Source: Bacteroidota bacterium (lineage in GTDB: Bacteria > Bacteroidota > Bacteroidia > Chitinophagales > LD1). From it: DNA of 7,142 nt. The stretch is from assembly GCA_947457525.1 (NCBI GenBank), contig CANGXE010000072.1, positions 1 to 7,142 of the forward strand, given 5' to 3'. The notes under the pieces are model-generated. The model did no database searches. It was not told the DNA's origin and was given only the letters and a program-made list of their open reading frames with translations. Within the stretch, counting starts at the first letter, position 1, and each line of letters opens with the position of its first letter. Positions 6,722-7,142 of the stretch are shown here, one piece after another. A program made the translations under genes and the position numbers.

Positions 6722-6751
6722 CTCTCCGGCCTAACCGAAACTACCGGAGGG
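6722..6751 (+). promoter_or_regulatory. Hairpin in the ssb leader
   Basis: CTCTCCGG (6722-6729) pairs with CCGGAGGG (6744-6751) to form an 8-bp stem with one G-U pair and a 14-base loop. It ends 16 bases before the ssb ATG. The 3' arm contains GGAGG, which is too far from the ATG (17 bases) to act as a normal ribosome binding site. There is no T-tract after it, so it is not an intrinsic terminator. Control of ssb translation or mRNA stability is an inference. Confidence 0.4.
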
Positions 6752-6767
6752 TATAAAACCAAATCGT

Positions 6768-7106
6768 ATGAACACATTAAAAAACAGTGTACGCCTGATG
6801 GGCAACTTGGGAGCAGCTCCCGAAGTGAAATCAATTAGTGACAACAAAAAGCTGGCGAAGTTCAGCGTAGCCACGAATGAAAGCTACAAGAACGAGAAAG
6901 GCGAAAAAGTGACCGAAACCTATTGGCACAACGTGGTGGCCTGGGGCAAGCGGGCGGGCATTGTAGAGAAGTATTTACAAAAAGGCAGCGAGGTAGCCAT
7001 CGAAGGCAAACTCACCAACCGCAGCTACACAGCCAAAGATGGCGTGAAACGCTATGTGACCGAGATACTCGCCAACGAAGTGTTGATGGTGGGCGGAAAG
7101 CAGTAA
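6768..7106 (+). CDS. ssb: Single-stranded DNA-binding protein, short form
   Basis: This OB-fold protein coats single-stranded DNA in replication, repair or DNA uptake. The 112 residues are almost entirely the DNA-binding domain: NSVRLMGNLGAAPEVK (6-21), LAKFSVATNESY (29-40), TYWHNVVAWGKRAGIVEKYLQKGSEVAIEGKL (51-82), and YTAKDGVKRYVTEILANEVLML-like strands to the end. Trp53 aligns with the stacking Trp54 of E. coli SSB. The Gly/Gln-rich linker and acidic DDxPF tip of full-length SSBs (about 150-180 residues) are absent; the protein stops at VGGKQ, and no missing tail is seen in the 36 bases after the stop. Such short SSBs occur in Bacteroidota beside a full-length copy elsewhere, so this is more likely a paralogue than a truncation. 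It starts at the first ATG of the OB fold with A-rich sequence upstream and is divergent from the zinc-ribbon gene. Confidence 0.94.
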   Translation: MNTLKNSVRLMGNLGAAPEVKSISDNKKLAKFSVATNESYKNEKGEKVTETYWHNVVAWGKRAGIVEKYLQKGSEVAIEGKLTNRSYTAKDGVKRYVTEILANEVLMVGGKQ

Positions 7107-7142
7107 ATCTATCTCAGCAAACATTTCAAAACCCCGATGCGA

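Noticed and set aside
6746..6751. GGAGGG as a Shine-Dalgarno site for ssb
   Set aside because: It is 16-17 bases from the ATG, too far for normal use, and lies in the stem of the leader hairpin.
1..7142. Undescribed defence or mobile system
   Set aside because: All large genes are housekeeping, metabolic or secretion-cargo types; no transposase, integrase, nuclease-effector pair, array or direct-repeat boundary is visible.

Overview
The window reads as an ordinary chromosomal segment of a member of the Bacteroidota (Cytophagales/Chitinophagales/Flavobacteriia-like; I cannot place it more finely). Three things support this. A secreted peptidase ends in a type IX secretion (T9SS) sorting domain, a system confined to that phylum. 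The intergenic regions contain TAnnTTTG-like promoter elements and A-rich translation start regions instead of Shine-Dalgarno sites. The kynurenine-pathway proteins and the short SSB also look like their Bacteroidota relatives.

Layout. Bases 1-894 (+) hold the C-terminal two thirds of a kynurenine 3-monooxygenase whose start lies outside the window. Bases 935-3046 (+) encode a secreted subtilisin-family (S8) peptidase with prodomain, SprB-like repeat and T9SS tail. Bases 3080-4774 (+) encode RecJ. One base beyond the recJ stop is the stop of a minus-strand cluster. Read 5' to 3' on that strand, the cluster is a small zinc-ribbon protein of unknown function (6593-6225), tryptophan 2,3-dioxygenase (6149-5115), and a small one-pass membrane protein resembling DUF3592 (5099-4776). 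Divergent from the zinc-ribbon gene across 174 bp is a short single-stranded DNA-binding protein (6768-7106, +). The last 36 bases hold nothing recognisable.

Functional links. Tryptophan 2,3-dioxygenase (step 1) and kynurenine 3-monooxygenase (step 3, after formamidase) are both enzymes of oxidative tryptophan catabolism. That route leads via 3-hydroxykynurenine to quinolinate and NAD, or to anthranilate derivatives. They lie about 4.2 kb apart on opposite strands, with a peptidase and RecJ between them, so this is a loose neighbourhood and not an operon. RecJ and SSB both act on single-stranded DNA, but they are not adjacent and this SSB lacks the acidic C-terminal tip used for partner recruitment.

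The least explained parts are the ssb/zinc-ribbon intergenic region (operator-like repeats and a leader hairpin), the zinc-ribbon protein itself, and the membrane protein cotranscribed with the dioxygenase. I found no CRISPR array, mobile element, tRNA, rRNA, or convincing undescribed multi-gene system.
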